Shown here: piece after piece, positions 7,773 through 16,004 of the stretch
How positions within the stretch are numbered: position 1 is the stretch's first letter
How the letters are laid out: the number at the start of each line of letters is the position of its first letter
DNA from: DASVLX01 sp035552275
GTDB lineage: Bacteria; Actinomycetota; Actinomycetes; Mycobacteriales; Pseudonocardiaceae
Direction of reading: 5' to 3'
Assembly: GCA_035552275.1 (NCBI GenBank)
Contig: DASZLR010000238.1
Coordinates: 1-56,016, forward strand
DNA length: 56,016 nucleotides
The notes under the pieces: generated by a model
The model's database searches: none
Told to the model about the DNA's origin: nothing
What the model saw: the letters and a program-made list of their open reading frames with translations, nothing else
Position numbers and translations under genes: made by a program

Positions 7773-8710
7773 GCGCCCTCCCCCGTCCGCACCGCGCGCA
7801 GCCAATCGCTGGCAGCGGTGAAATCCGCGTCCCGGGCGCCGGCGGCCGGCTTGGTCGGCCCGCCGGTCGCCTTCGGATACGAGCCGAGGAAGCGCACCGA
7901 CAGACAGCGCCGACGCAGCGCGGCCAGCGCGTCGCCGACCCGGGCCTCGGCCACATGCCCGTCCAGGTCCAGGAAGAACCGGTACTCGCCGAGCTTGCCC
8001 TTGGTCGGTCGGGACTCGATGCGGGTGAGGTTGATCTCCCGGTGCGCCAGCTCGACCAGCACGTCGGCCAGCGCGCCGGTCCGGTCGGCGGTGACCGCGA
8101 CCAGCGAGGTGCGGTCGGCCCCGGTGGGCTCGGGCAGCCGGCCGGGCCGGCGCAGCAACAGGAATCGGGTGGCCGCGTCGCGGACGTCGGCGACGTCGTC
8201 GGCGAGCACGTCCAGCGGGTAGTGCCCGACGGCCACCGGCGCGGTCACCGCCGCGTCGAAGTCGCCCTTGGCCACGCCGACCGCCGCCGCGGCCGTCGAC
8301 TTGGCCGCGAGCAGGTCGGCGTCGGGCAGCTCCCGGGCCAGCCAGTGCCGCACCTGGGCCAAGGCATGCGGATGGCTGGCCACGGTGCGGATGTCGGCGG
8401 GCGCGGTCCCCGGCCGGACCAGCACGCTGAACCGGATGGGCAGCACCAGCTCGGCGACCGCGACCAGCGGATCGCCCTCGGTCAGCGCGTCCATGGTGGC
8501 GGTCACCGCGCCCTCGACCGAGTTCTCCACCGGCACGCAGCCGGCGTCGAGTTCGCCGGCGCGGACGGCGGCCAGGGTGGCCGGCACGGTGTCCACGGGG
8601 ATCAGCTCACGGCCGGCGCGATCGTCGGGGTCGGCGATGGTGTCGGCGATGCCGCGGGCCGCCTGCTCGGTGAACGTCCCCTGTGGCCCGAAATAACCGA
8701 TGTGCGACAC
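7769..8710 (-). CDS. pheA: Prephenate dehydratase
   Basis: A 313-residue monofunctional enzyme that converts prephenate to phenylpyruvate in phenylalanine synthesis. The catalytic domain (residues ~1-185) begins 'IGYFGPQGTFTEQAA' and contains the conserved Thr-Arg-Phe in 'RDAATRFLLL'. A C-terminal ACT domain (~200-280) with the 'ESRP' motif binds phenylalanine for feedback control. Start is GTG 8710. A TAGGGT box lies 6 nt before it with no ribosome-binding site, so the message is probably leaderless. The next gene, a phosphatase, starts within the pheA stop codon. Confidence 0.96.
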   Translation of the reverse strand: MSHIGYFGPQGTFTEQAARGIADTIADPDDRAGRELIPVDTVPATLAAVRAGELDAGCVPVENSVEGAVTATMDALTEGDPLVAVAELVLPIRFSVLVRPGTAPADIRTVASHPHALAQVRHWLARELPDADLLAAKSTAAAAVGVAKGDFDAAVTAPVAVGHYPLDVLADDVADVRDAATRFLLLRRPGRLPEPTGADRTSLVAVTADRTGALADVLVELAHREINLTRIESRPTKGKLGEYRFFLDLDGHVAEARVGDALAALRRRCLSVRFLGSYPKATGGPTKPAAGARDADFTAASDWLRAVRTGEGA

Positions 8711-8716
8711 CTCGCC

Positions 8717-8722
8717 ACCCTA
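8717..8722 (-). promoter_or_regulatory. -10 box, leaderless promoter of pheA
   Basis: TAGGGT on the reverse strand, 6 nt before the pheA GTG. The short spacing leaves no room for a ribosome-binding site. Confidence 0.55.
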
Positions 8723-8801
8723 GATGAGACGCCGACCCGGTTGTCCGGTATCACCCGTTCGCCCGAAGATCAACTAGTGACGTGGGCGGCCCTCACCTGC
8801 G

Positions 8802-9410
8802 ATGCTGGTAGTCGTGACCGTCGATTCGCCGGACACGGCGACCACCGGAGCTCGCTGGCCGCGCGTTGTGCTGTGCTCGATCGCCGAGCCGATGGCCGCG
8901 CAGTGGCAGGCGGTGGCGGCCGGCCGGGCGAACGTGGACGTGCACCGCGGCTCGGTGTTGGACGTGGCCGCCGATGCCGCGGTCAGCCCGGCGAACTCCT
9001 ACGGCCTGATGCGCGGCGGCATCGACGCCACCTACTCGGACGCCTGGCCGGGCATCGAGCAGCGGGTGCGGGGCGCGATTCTGGCGTTGCACGGCGGCGA
9101 GTTGCCGGTCGGCGAGGCGGTGATCGTGCCGACCGGAGCCGATCCGACGCCGGGGCCGGCGTGGCTGATCAGTGCGCCGACCATGCGCGAGCCGAGCACC
9201 GTGCTGCCGGCCGACACCGTGCATCCGTATCTGGCGGCGCGGGCGGTGTTCCGGCTGTGGCGCAACGGTGTGCTCGAAGACGGCCGTCCGGTTCGGTCGG
9301 CGGTGCGCAGCATCGCCATGCCCGGCCTGGGCACCGGCGTCGGCGGAGTGCCGCCGGAGGCCTGTGCACACCAGGTCGCGGCGGCGTGGGACGAGGTGTT
9401 CGGCCAGTAG
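8802..9410 (+). CDS. Macro domain protein (ADP-ribose-type ligand binder)
   Basis: A 202-residue protein. Macro-domain signatures are visible: 'VSPANSYGLMRGGID' (the asparagine-containing ligand loop followed by the glycine-rich turn) and 'MPGLGTGVGGVPPE' near the C-terminus (the phosphate-binding loop). Macro domains bind or hydrolyse ADP-ribose and its derivatives. Start is given as ATG 8802; GTG 8814 is an alternative, with GATGCT seven nt upstream in the position of a leaderless -10. It is divergent from pheA and convergent with the Imm26-like gene. Whether it belongs to the toxin locus or is independent cannot be told. Confidence 0.85.
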   Translation: MLVVVTVDSPDTATTGARWPRVVLCSIAEPMAAQWQAVAAGRANVDVHRGSVLDVAADAAVSPANSYGLMRGGIDATYSDAWPGIEQRVRGAILALHGGELPVGEAVIVPTGADPTPGPAWLISAPTMREPSTVLPADTVHPYLAARAVFRLWRNGVLEDGRPVRSAVRSIAMPGLGTGVGGVPPEACAHQVAAAWDEVFGQ

Positions 9411-9433
9411 CTGGACATCGCCAGCGAACTGGA

Positions 9434-10372
9434 TCAGTCCCGCGACCCCTCGGCGTCGTCGTCCAGCCGACGCTGCAGGTGCTCGGCCAGGACGGTCTGC
9501 CGGTAGGTGCCGTCCTGGAGGCCCACGTCGCGGGCCTCCGCCGACCCGATCAGTCGCATCGTCCCGTCGGCCGTCTCCGCGGCTCCGAACTCGCCCAGGT
9601 CAATGCCTGGCCACTGGCCTGGTTTGTGGTAGACCGCCGGCTCCGCGGGGAAGAGGGCGAGCAGGCCCTCGTCGTGGCCGACAACCCGCCAGACCCCGGT
9701 GATGACGAGTTGGTCATCGGTGTACACAGCGTGCGGCAACGGCGCGTCGCGGACGGTCGGACCGAGCCGAGGCACCGCGGACGTGCCCCGGAAGAGCCCG
9801 AGCGCGGTGCCGAACCGGTCGCGAGCGACGACCACCGCCAGGTGGTAGCCGCCCCGGCGGGCGGGGATCGCCAGGACGTCGCCGACAGCAGGCTTGGGAT
9901 AACGCTTCTTCGGCGCCTCGACGGCCAGTTTTCGTACGTCCTCGCCATCGACGTCGGCGAGGGGGATCTTCCCGGTCCGCAGCGCCTGGGCGATGGCCGA
10001 GGCGAACTCGGCCGGCGTCACCGAGGTTCCGGTCGCAGCGCTCACCTGGTCGACCACGGCCACCAGGTGGTCCATCGCATCGACGAAGATGGCGTCGTTC
10101 AGGTCGCCGACCCGCGACGCCTCGGGATTCGGGTACCGCTTGTTGCCCTTCAGGGTCGCCCTGAGCGTCAGCGGTGTGCTGAAGGTGTCGTCCGTGGCCT
10201 TGCTGTTCGCCGGGACCGCCCAGCCGAGAACCGCCAGGAACTCGCCCAGCGTCGGTGGGCCGCCGACCTGCTCCGCGAACTCGGCCGAGACCTCGGCGAG
10301 CCCGGCGGCCACCTCGTCAAGACCACTGGCGGGCAGTGGCGCATCACTCAGCGCCCCATCTTTCAGGGACAT
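9434..10372 (-). CDS. Immunity protein for the Rhs toxin, Imm26-like domain
   Basis: A 312-residue cytoplasmic protein. Its ATG (10372) lies inside the end of the rhs gene (10-base overlap) with GGAGCAGG just upstream, which is the standard toxin-immunity order. Residues ~145-250 ('VGDVLAIPARRGGYHLAVVV') resemble Imm26, whose members start 'ikvGdvfaIpl..g.y'. The first ~140 residues are an additional helical region. That is odd: single Imm26 proteins are about half this length, so the N-terminal part may be a second domain. Position strongly supports immunity function; the fold assignment is moderate. Confidence 0.75.
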   Translation of the reverse strand: MSLKDGALSDAPLPASGLDEVAAGLAEVSAEFAEQVGGPPTLGEFLAVLGWAVPANSKATDDTFSTPLTLRATLKGNKRYPNPEASRVGDLNDAIFVDAMDHLVAVVDQVSAATGTSVTPAEFASAIAQALRTGKIPLADVDGEDVRKLAVEAPKKRYPKPAVGDVLAIPARRGGYHLAVVVARDRFGTALGLFRGTSAVPRLGPTVRDAPLPHAVYTDDQLVITGVWRVVGHDEGLLALFPAEPAVYHKPGQWPGIDLGEFGAAETADGTMRLIGSAEARDVGLQDGTYRQTVLAEHLQRRLDDDAEGSRD

Positions 10373-13300
10373 CCTGCTCCAGCCTTCCTCGTCTCGTAAT
10401 CCTGATATTCTGACAGCTTGTCGCCAGCCAGTGGATTCTGCCTGTTGCCACGATAGTTGTTGCCGTCTCGGCCGATAATTGTATTGTTCTGTTCGGCGGT
10501 TCGCTGTTCCATCAGTCGGGACTCGCCATATGTCCGGGTTCCGGGAACCACATTCATCGCGTCGCCGTTGGCGGGGTCGAAACGGTTCGCATTGGCGCTG
10601 TGCCGACGGGCGACATCCGCCGCCGTCGAACCCGGTCCGAACATACCCGAGTAGTAGGTGTTGCCGTTGGCGTCACTCAAGGTGTAGTTGCTGAACCCGG
10701 TGCGATCGAGGTGCTGGTAGCGGGCAGTGGTGATGAGGCCGAGGGGATCGAGCCAGACGAGCGGGTTCGCCACGTAGCCGTGGTGGTTCGGGGCCGGAAC
10801 GAGGCCGAGTGGATCCGGGCTGGTGTAGCGGCCGGTCTCCGGGTCGTAGTAGCGGTGGTAGTTGTAGTCGAGATCGGTCTCGGCGTCGTGGTACTGGCCG
10901 GGAAAACGCAGCAGACAGTCGATGCCGTCGATAGTGTCCGCGCCCGGCGAGTTGTGCGCGTTTCCCCACAGCCCGGCTCGCTGTCGCCACTCGACGCGCC
11001 CGTCGGGGGTGACCAGTTCCGTGGGAGTGCCCACCAGGTCGGTGATGATCGCGTGGAACCGACGGTCGATCACCCGCTGCGGCGCGGCGGCGTAGAACGT
11101 GCGCCGGTCCTGCGTGATCGGGGTCCAGGTGCCGGGTTCGTGGTCCCAGGTGGTCGCCGTGACCACGTCGGCGCCGGCGCGGACGTGGTCCTGTTCGGCG
11201 AGGACCTCGCCATCCCAGGTGAACCTGACCTCCTCGGCCGGCACGTCGCCGTCGCCGAGTCGCTGCTTGCTGATCCGCCGGCCGAGCGGGTCGTAGCGGT
11301 ACCGCCAGCGTTGGCCCGCCGGGTTGACCGCCTCGACCAACCGGTCATAGGCGTCGTATCGGTAGGTCCAGATCCGCTGGCCGCCGGACAGGGTGCGGCG
11401 CACCGTCCGGATGAGACGTCCTTGTGCGTCGTAGTCGAAATGGGTGCGCCCGGCCTGCCGCAACAGGGTTCCGGTCAACGACCGTGGTCCATCCACATCG
11501 GACTCCGGCGACCCGGTGTCGGTGGCGTCGCGCAGGTTTCCGGTCGCGTCGTAGGCGTACCGCTCGGTCCACGTCGCGGCCTGGACCGAGGTGACCCGGC
11601 CGAGCCGGTCGAGCTCGAACCGCTGAGCACCGGTCACGCTGTCGCCGACGGCGGTGGGCACGCCGTCAGTGCGATAGCTCCAGGTGCGCTCGTGCAGCAG
11701 TCGCGAGGTGCGGTCCCCCTCCGAGCCGTCGACCTGGACCAACTGCCGGGCGGTCAGTCGGCCGGCGCTGTCCCAGGAGTTGGTCACCGCACTGGCGGCG
11801 CCGAGCCAGCGGAAGGTCTCCCGGCCGACGGCGTCATGTCCGAACGTGAGTCGCTGTCCGCCGGTGACGAGGGTGTGCGGCCGGCTGAGTTCGTCGTACT
11901 GCCAGGTGGACACCTGCCCGGTCGGGGTCGTGCGGGATATCCGCCGGCCGAGCGGGTCGAAGGCGGAGGTGAGGGTTCGCCCGTTCACCGTCTCGGACAC
12001 GATTCGGCCGAGCCGGTCTCGGGTGAACACCACCTCGGCGTCCGGTCCGACAGCTCGGACCAGGAGGCCGGCCGGGTCGTAGTCGAAACTGGTCCCGGCG
12101 GTGTCGACTGCACTGTCCCCGGTGTGCTGTCGGGTCATTCGGCCGAGCGCGTCGCGGGTGATCGCGATCGTCTCGCCGGCGCCGTTGGTCAATCGGACGA
12201 GTCGCCCGGCGGCGTCCTGCTGGTACCCGACCGTGCGGCCGTTGAAGTCCCGTTCGCCGATGAGGTTGCCGGTCTGGTCGTAGGTGTACTGCCAGACCAG
12301 GTCCTGCGGATCGGTGACCGTGATCAGTCGCAGTTCGGTGTCGTGGGCGAAGGCGTGCCGGGTGCCGTCCGGGTCGGTGCGCGCCGTGATCCGGTGGAAC
12401 GGCCCCATCTCGAAACTGGTGGTGAACCCGCCCCGGTCGGTGTGGGCGAGCAGGTCGCCGTTCGCGTCCCACCGCCATGCCTCACTGGCGCCGTCGGGGT
12501 GCGTCCGCCGCGCGGGCGTGTCAGCGCCGGTCCACTCCGTCGAGGTGAGCGCCCCGAGCGGGTCGGTGACCGCGGTGATCCGACCGCGGGCGTCCCGGAC
12601 GTAGGTCCAGGTGGCGCCGTTCGCCTCGGTGATCGACAACGGCAGCCCGGCACGGTTGGTCGTCACCGTGGTGACGTGGCCGAGAGCGTCGGTCACCGAC
12701 CGCAGTTCACCGTTGTCGGCGTAGGCGTAGCTGGTCGCCGCCCCGGTCGGGTTGGTGACCCGCAGCACGTTGCCGCGCTCGTCGTAGGCGTACTCCCAGC
12801 GCGCACCGTCCGGGCCGACGACTTCGACGGGCAGCCGCAGGTCGTTGTGGGCCAGGGTGACCGCCGTGCCGTCCGGTCGGTCGATCCGGGCCGGATCACC
12901 GTCCGCGCTGAGCGTGAAACGGGTGGTGTTGCCGAGCGGGTCGGTGCGGGAGAGCGGACGGTGGTGCCGATCGAACTCGGTGAGTTCGACGTTGCCGAGC
13001 GGGTCGACGACGCGGGTGAGGTGGTTGTGCGCGTCGTAGTGGTAGACGGTGGCGTGGCCGAGGCTGTTCGTGACGGTGGTGACCCGGTTGTCGAGGTCGT
13101 AGTCGAAGGAGGCGGACAGATAGCCGTCCTTGCCCTGACCGCGAACAACCCGCCCGTCCGGGCCGTACGTGTACTGGTAACGGTAATTGTTGCGGTCCAC
13201 CCATGCGGTGATCCGATTGGACTCGTCGTATTCATAGCCGTAGGGCAGCCCGGTGGAGTCGACAATTCCGGTGAGCCGGCCGCGCTCGTCATAGCGATAC

Positions 13301-14277
13301 TCGACCAGCGTGGTGCCATTCTCGGCACTATCGGCGCTGTCGGCATTTCGGGCGCCGTCCAGCAATCGGATGGCCTGAATACGGAATCCGCCGTCGGTGT
13401 CGGCCGTGTCGACGCCAATGCGGTAGCCCGCCGAGTGGTTGACACCGACCGGCGATCCGTCATAACCGCGCAGGTAGCTGATGCGATTGTCGTTGCGGTC
13501 GGTCAGCGCGGTGATGGGCCGCAGTGCCAGGTTCGCTCGGTTGGGTCCGAAGTGGCGCACCCAGCCGGTCGCCGGGTCCTCGATTCGGTAGGTGTCCGTA
13601 CTGTCGTCCCAGGTGAGCGGCCAACGGGCGCCGTCGGCCGGCATCGCCTGCTGGCCCGGCCGGTTCGGGCGCGGATAGTGCAGAATCTGCGCGTCGTCGC
13701 CGGCGTAGTGGACGGAGTCCTCGTCGATCTCCAGCCGTTGGTCCAGGGTCGAGGACCAGCCCGGTCCGTGCGACCGCCCACCCTGGTAGGCCGAGGCGTA
13801 CGCGCGGCGGAGGACCAGCGGCAGCAGTCCGGGCAGCTCGACATCGGTCTTCTCGGTGATCATCTGGCCGGAGACGACGTCGACCGGGTCGCCGCCCCGA
13901 CCATCGCAGCCGCCGTTGCCATCCGCTGGCTGCCCGCCGCCACGCTCGCCGCCACCGAGCCGCGGCGGCTCGGCATCCGGACGGCCGCCGCCCGTGCCGC
14001 CAGCACCGCCCGCCTTCGGCGCGCCACCCTCGCCGGGCCGAACGCCGGCGGCCGCGTCCGCGACGTCCCGACTGGCCTTCTGCTCGCCGCCGTTCCGCGC
14101 GTCTTCGAACGCCTTTTTGTTCTCGGCCTCGGTCTTCTCGGTTTGTTCCGCGGTCCGGACCATCCGCTTCCGGGTGTCCTCGTAGAAACCCCTGGCCAAC
14201 GTGCCGAATCGCTGCCCGGCGTGCTCGGCTACGTCCTTGACGCCCGTCTCGATCGCTTTGGCTATCTCGCCGCTCAT
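10363..14277 (-). CDS. Rhs/YD-repeat polymorphic toxin
   Basis: A 1304-residue protein. Residues ~1-85 are a charged helical region without signal peptide; ~85-125 is a Gly-rich linker; a DUF6531-type block 'GDPVDVVSGQMI' and 'DVELPGLLPLVLRRAYAS' follows at ~130-165. Then ~900 residues of YD repeats (many 'Y.yD..Grl' units) build the toxin cage. The RHS core ends at 'YYDPETGRYTSPDPLGL', and after ~20 more residues the C-terminal tip (~130 residues) carries YYSG, RRH, E and N positions that resemble a GIY-YIG nuclease. The ATG overlaps the stop of the WXG-like gene, and its stop overlaps the immunity gene. Export by type VII secretion is inferred from these neighbours. Confidence 0.9.
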   Translation of the reverse strand: MSGEIAKAIETGVKDVAEHAGQRFGTLARGFYEDTRKRMVRTAEQTEKTEAENKKAFEDARNGGEQKASRDVADAAAGVRPGEGGAPKAGGAGGTGGGRPDAEPPRLGGGERGGGQPADGNGGCDGRGGDPVDVVSGQMITEKTDVELPGLLPLVLRRAYASAYQGGRSHGPGWSSTLDQRLEIDEDSVHYAGDDAQILHYPRPNRPGQQAMPADGARWPLTWDDSTDTYRIEDPATGWVRHFGPNRANLALRPITALTDRNDNRISYLRGYDGSPVGVNHSAGYRIGVDTADTDGGFRIQAIRLLDGARNADSADSAENGTTLVEYRYDERGRLTGIVDSTGLPYGYEYDESNRITAWVDRNNYRYQYTYGPDGRVVRGQGKDGYLSASFDYDLDNRVTTVTNSLGHATVYHYDAHNHLTRVVDPLGNVELTEFDRHHRPLSRTDPLGNTTRFTLSADGDPARIDRPDGTAVTLAHNDLRLPVEVVGPDGARWEYAYDERGNVLRVTNPTGAATSYAYADNGELRSVTDALGHVTTVTTNRAGLPLSITEANGATWTYVRDARGRITAVTDPLGALTSTEWTGADTPARRTHPDGASEAWRWDANGDLLAHTDRGGFTTSFEMGPFHRITARTDPDGTRHAFAHDTELRLITVTDPQDLVWQYTYDQTGNLIGERDFNGRTVGYQQDAAGRLVRLTNGAGETIAITRDALGRMTRQHTGDSAVDTAGTSFDYDPAGLLVRAVGPDAEVVFTRDRLGRIVSETVNGRTLTSAFDPLGRRISRTTPTGQVSTWQYDELSRPHTLVTGGQRLTFGHDAVGRETFRWLGAASAVTNSWDSAGRLTARQLVQVDGSEGDRTSRLLHERTWSYRTDGVPTAVGDSVTGAQRFELDRLGRVTSVQAATWTERYAYDATGNLRDATDTGSPESDVDGPRSLTGTLLRQAGRTHFDYDAQGRLIRTVRRTLSGGQRIWTYRYDAYDRLVEAVNPAGQRWRYRYDPLGRRISKQRLGDGDVPAEEVRFTWDGEVLAEQDHVRAGADVVTATTWDHEPGTWTPITQDRRTFYAAAPQRVIDRRFHAIITDLVGTPTELVTPDGRVEWRQRAGLWGNAHNSPGADTIDGIDCLLRFPGQYHDAETDLDYNYHRYYDPETGRYTSPDPLGLVPAPNHHGYVANPLVWLDPLGLITTARYQHLDRTGFSNYTLSDANGNTYYSGMFGPGSTAADVARRHSANANRFDPANGDAMNVVPGTRTYGESRLMEQRTAEQNNTIIGRDGNNYRGNRQNPLAGDKLSEYQDYETRKAGAGCP

Positions 14278-14999
14278 TCGAAGCTCATATTCGTCAAGGT
14301 CGAGTGCAGGGTCTGCGCGTGGCCGGCCATGGTGTCGGCGTGCTGTGACATGACCTGGGCGTGGGACTTGAAATCGTCAATGGCCATCTGGAATCCGGCA
14401 CTGCCACCGGCGCCGCCGGACTCGCCGAGTGCCGAGGACAGCTCGTTGTAGACGAGGCCGTTCATCGCATTATCCACCACCTCGATGAGGGGCTTGATCG
14501 CCGCGTCGATGACTTCTCCCATGATGTACTGGATAATCTGCTGCTCCAGGAACTCGACACACTTCGTCGCCGCCTCCTCGATCAACCCGAGGCCGGCTTC
14601 CGCGAGACCGAAGGTGGCGACGGCGGCGGCCTGATCGGCGAGGAACGTGACCGCCAACCCCACCAGTTCGGCGATCGCCGCCCCCTTCAGCCCGGTGATC
14701 GCGTCCGCCGCCCCGTCGAGGGCGGTGGCCACCACGTGACAGGCGTCGACCAGCTCGTTCAGGTGGCTGTTGGTCTTCTGACTCCAGGCGGCGATCATGG
14801 CGTCATAACCGGCGCCCTGGTAGTGCTGGCCCGACTGCTTGATCGTCGCGGTCGCGTCCTCGTGCGTGGACTGCACGTTCTGCGCGAAGGTCGACACATG
14901 CTGGCCGGCCTCCCGGACCTTGTCCTCGTTCACGTTCGGCCAGTTGATGCCGATGAACTGCAGAAGCTGAACAACCTCACTCGGCAACTCGATCGCCAT
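14274..14999 (-). CDS. WXG100-like partner of the Rhs toxin
   Basis: A 241-residue protein. The ATG at 14999 is chosen because GAGGGGGG lies just upstream; in-frame starts at 15026 and 15092 lack this. Residues ~15-100 form a WXG100-type helical hairpin, with W-S-Q-K near the hinge. A long hydrophobic region follows (AAIAELVGLAVTFLADQAAA), then another helical pair. Its TGA overlaps the rhs ATG (ATGA). In type VII systems such proteins escort or target the large toxin encoded next to them; that role is inferred here. Confidence 0.75.
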   Translation of the reverse strand: MAIELPSEVVQLLQFIGINWPNVNEDKVREAGQHVSTFAQNVQSTHEDATATIKQSGQHYQGAGYDAMIAAWSQKTNSHLNELVDACHVVATALDGAADAITGLKGAAIAELVGLAVTFLADQAAAVATFGLAEAGLGLIEEAATKCVEFLEQQIIQYIMGEVIDAAIKPLIEVVDNAMNGLVYNELSSALGESGGAGGSAGFQMAIDDFKSHAQVMSQHADTMAGHAQTLHSTLTNMSFE

Positions 15000-15122
15000 C
15001 CGAGCGCCCCCCTCATCAACGGTCATCGGGCTGGCACGACTGATCCACAGCTTACTGAGCGAGCCACTGTCGAGTCTGCCGTTCGTGATCACTCACTCGA
15101 ACGGCCCAGCGGACAAACCTCA

Positions 15123-15149
15123 GGGCCGCCCGCGTCGAGCGGGCGGCCC
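15123..15149 (-). terminator. Strong GC hairpin after hsp20
   Basis: GGGCCGCCCGC (15123-15133) and its exact complement (15139-15149) with a 5-nt loop. It lies 33 bp beyond the hsp20 stop on the reverse strand. There is no T tract, as usual for actinobacterial terminators. Confidence 0.6.
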
Positions 15150-15153
15150 CGAC

Positions 15154-15187
15154 GGTTGTCGGCGTCAGTCGGTTGTCGGCGTCAGTC
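15154..15187. repeat. Perfect 17-bp tandem duplication at the hsp20 3' end
   Basis: GGTTGTCGGCGTCAGTC occurs twice head to tail (15154-15170 and 15171-15187). The second copy covers the hsp20 stop codon at 15182-15184, the first lies beyond it. It looks like a recent slippage or local duplication. Confidence 0.85.
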
Positions 15188-15679
15188 GGTCGTTTCGGCT
15201 TCACCGGCGGCGATACCGTCACCGGCCTCGCCGGCGGACTCGCCGGAACCGATCGCGCGGACCTTGACCTTGGTCGGCTGGATCGCCGGAGCGGCCACCT
15301 CACGCACTCGGACCTTGAGCAGACCCCGGTCGTAGTCCGCGGTCACGTGCTCGGCCGTGACGCCCTTGGGCAGCGCGAACTCCCGACGGAACTGGCCGGC
15401 GCGAATCTCCCGCACCAGCACGCCGTTCTCGTCGGAGTCACGCTCCGCGGAGCGCCGGCCGCTGATCGCCAGCCGCCCGTCGGCGACCTCGACGTCAACG
15501 TCCTTCTCGACGTCGACGCCCGGCAGTTCCAGCGTCACCAGCACATCCGCGCCATCGCGGGTGACATCGACGGCCGGCACGAACCCGCGACGGGGCTCGA
15601 AGTCGGCGAGCTCGGTGCTGAACTGACGGAACAACGTGGGGAACGGAACCCGGGTGTAACCCCGCAGCGCAATCGCCAT
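15182..15679 (-). CDS. Small heat-shock protein, Hsp20 family
   Basis: A 165-residue cytoplasmic chaperone that holds unfolding proteins. The alpha-crystallin domain spans ~35-130: 'PAVDVTRDGADVLVTLELPG' opens it and 'FALPKGVTAEHVTADYDRGLLKV' (partly the conserved A-x-x-x-n-G-v-L region) closes it. The N-terminus 'FRQFSTELADFEP' is the short variable arm, and the C-terminal extension is Ala/Gly/Glu-rich. ATG 15679 is chosen because GGAGGA is 6 nt upstream. A HAIR-type inverted repeat directly upstream points to HspR-type repression. The gene stands alone. Confidence 0.93.
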   Translation of the reverse strand: MAIALRGYTRVPFPTLFRQFSTELADFEPRRGFVPAVDVTRDGADVLVTLELPGVDVEKDVDVEVADGRLAISGRRSAERDSDENGVLVREIRAGQFRREFALPKGVTAEHVTADYDRGLLKVRVREVAAPAIQPTKVKVRAIGSGESAGEAGDGIAAGEAETTD

Positions 15680-15697
15680 CGTGCATCCTCCTCGGTT

Positions 15698-15720
15698 AGT
15701 TGAGCTTTCTTCACTCAACT
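15698..15720 (-). promoter_or_regulatory. HAIR-like heat-shock operator
   Basis: AGTTGAG and CTCAACT (15698-15704 and 15714-15720) form a perfect inverted repeat. Read as TTGAGT-N7-GCTCAA on the reverse strand, it matches the HspR-binding HAIR pattern CTTGAGT-N7-ACTCAAG at 12 of 14 positions including the flanks. It sits 18 bp from the hsp20 start codon, so bound repressor would block the promoter or start of transcription. Confidence 0.65.
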
Positions 15721-15802
15721 TTCATCAGCGTCAACGGCGAAGGTCGACGGTTTGTTCCACCCGCACCCCTCACCACTTCGGGTGATGGCAGTCACAGCAC
15801 GC

Positions 15803-15848
15803 GAGTTATCCACTGCTGTGGATAACTCTGGGGACAAACTGTGGGCAG
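15803..15848. other. DnaA-box cluster with palindrome
   Basis: GAGTTATCCAC (15803-15813) and GTGGATAACTC (15818-15828) form a perfect palindrome around TGCT, giving two opposed DnaA boxes (TTATCCACT and TGTGGATAA). Two degenerate boxes follow: TGGGGACAA (15829) and TGTGGGCAG (15840). The surrounding 325-bp space between hsp20 and the response regulator holds no other gene I can see. Confidence 0.6.
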
Positions 15849-15992
15849 GGTCGGCACAGGCTGTGCACGCCCGATCGTCGTGGCTGTTCGGCCGGCCGGC
15901 ACTTGTGGATGTTCACATCTTCAAGCCCTTGGGGATGCCGGTGAGCACCCATTCCGCCTGGTCACCCGAATGGGTGGGGGGTCCGCTCGGCG

Positions 15993-15998
15993 TAGCGT
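15993..15998 (+). promoter_or_regulatory. -10 box, leaderless promoter of the response regulator
   Basis: TAGCGT lies 6 nt before the GTG at 16005, with no ribosome-binding site between. A GGGGGG run further upstream is too far (about 22 nt) to serve the GTG. Confidence 0.55.
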
Positions 15999-16004
15999 GA
16001 CATT

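Noticed and set aside
7955..10399. An 814-codon + strand frame over pheA, the macro gene and the Imm26 gene
   Set aside because: Runs opposite pheA and the immunity gene and out of frame with the macro gene; composition is that of a shadow frame.
10600..14451. A 1283-codon open frame on the + strand opposite the Rhs gene
   Set aside because: It mirrors the reverse-strand rhs gene in a GC-rich genome; its product is Val/Arg/Gly-rich low-complexity sequence with no recognisable domain, while the reverse strand gives clear YD repeats.
15900..15925. TTGTGGATGTTCACA-like sequence as a Rex redox operator
   Set aside because: The half-sites are two bases apart instead of four and one is mismatched, so it does not fit the Rex consensus; it may be a degenerate DnaA box instead.
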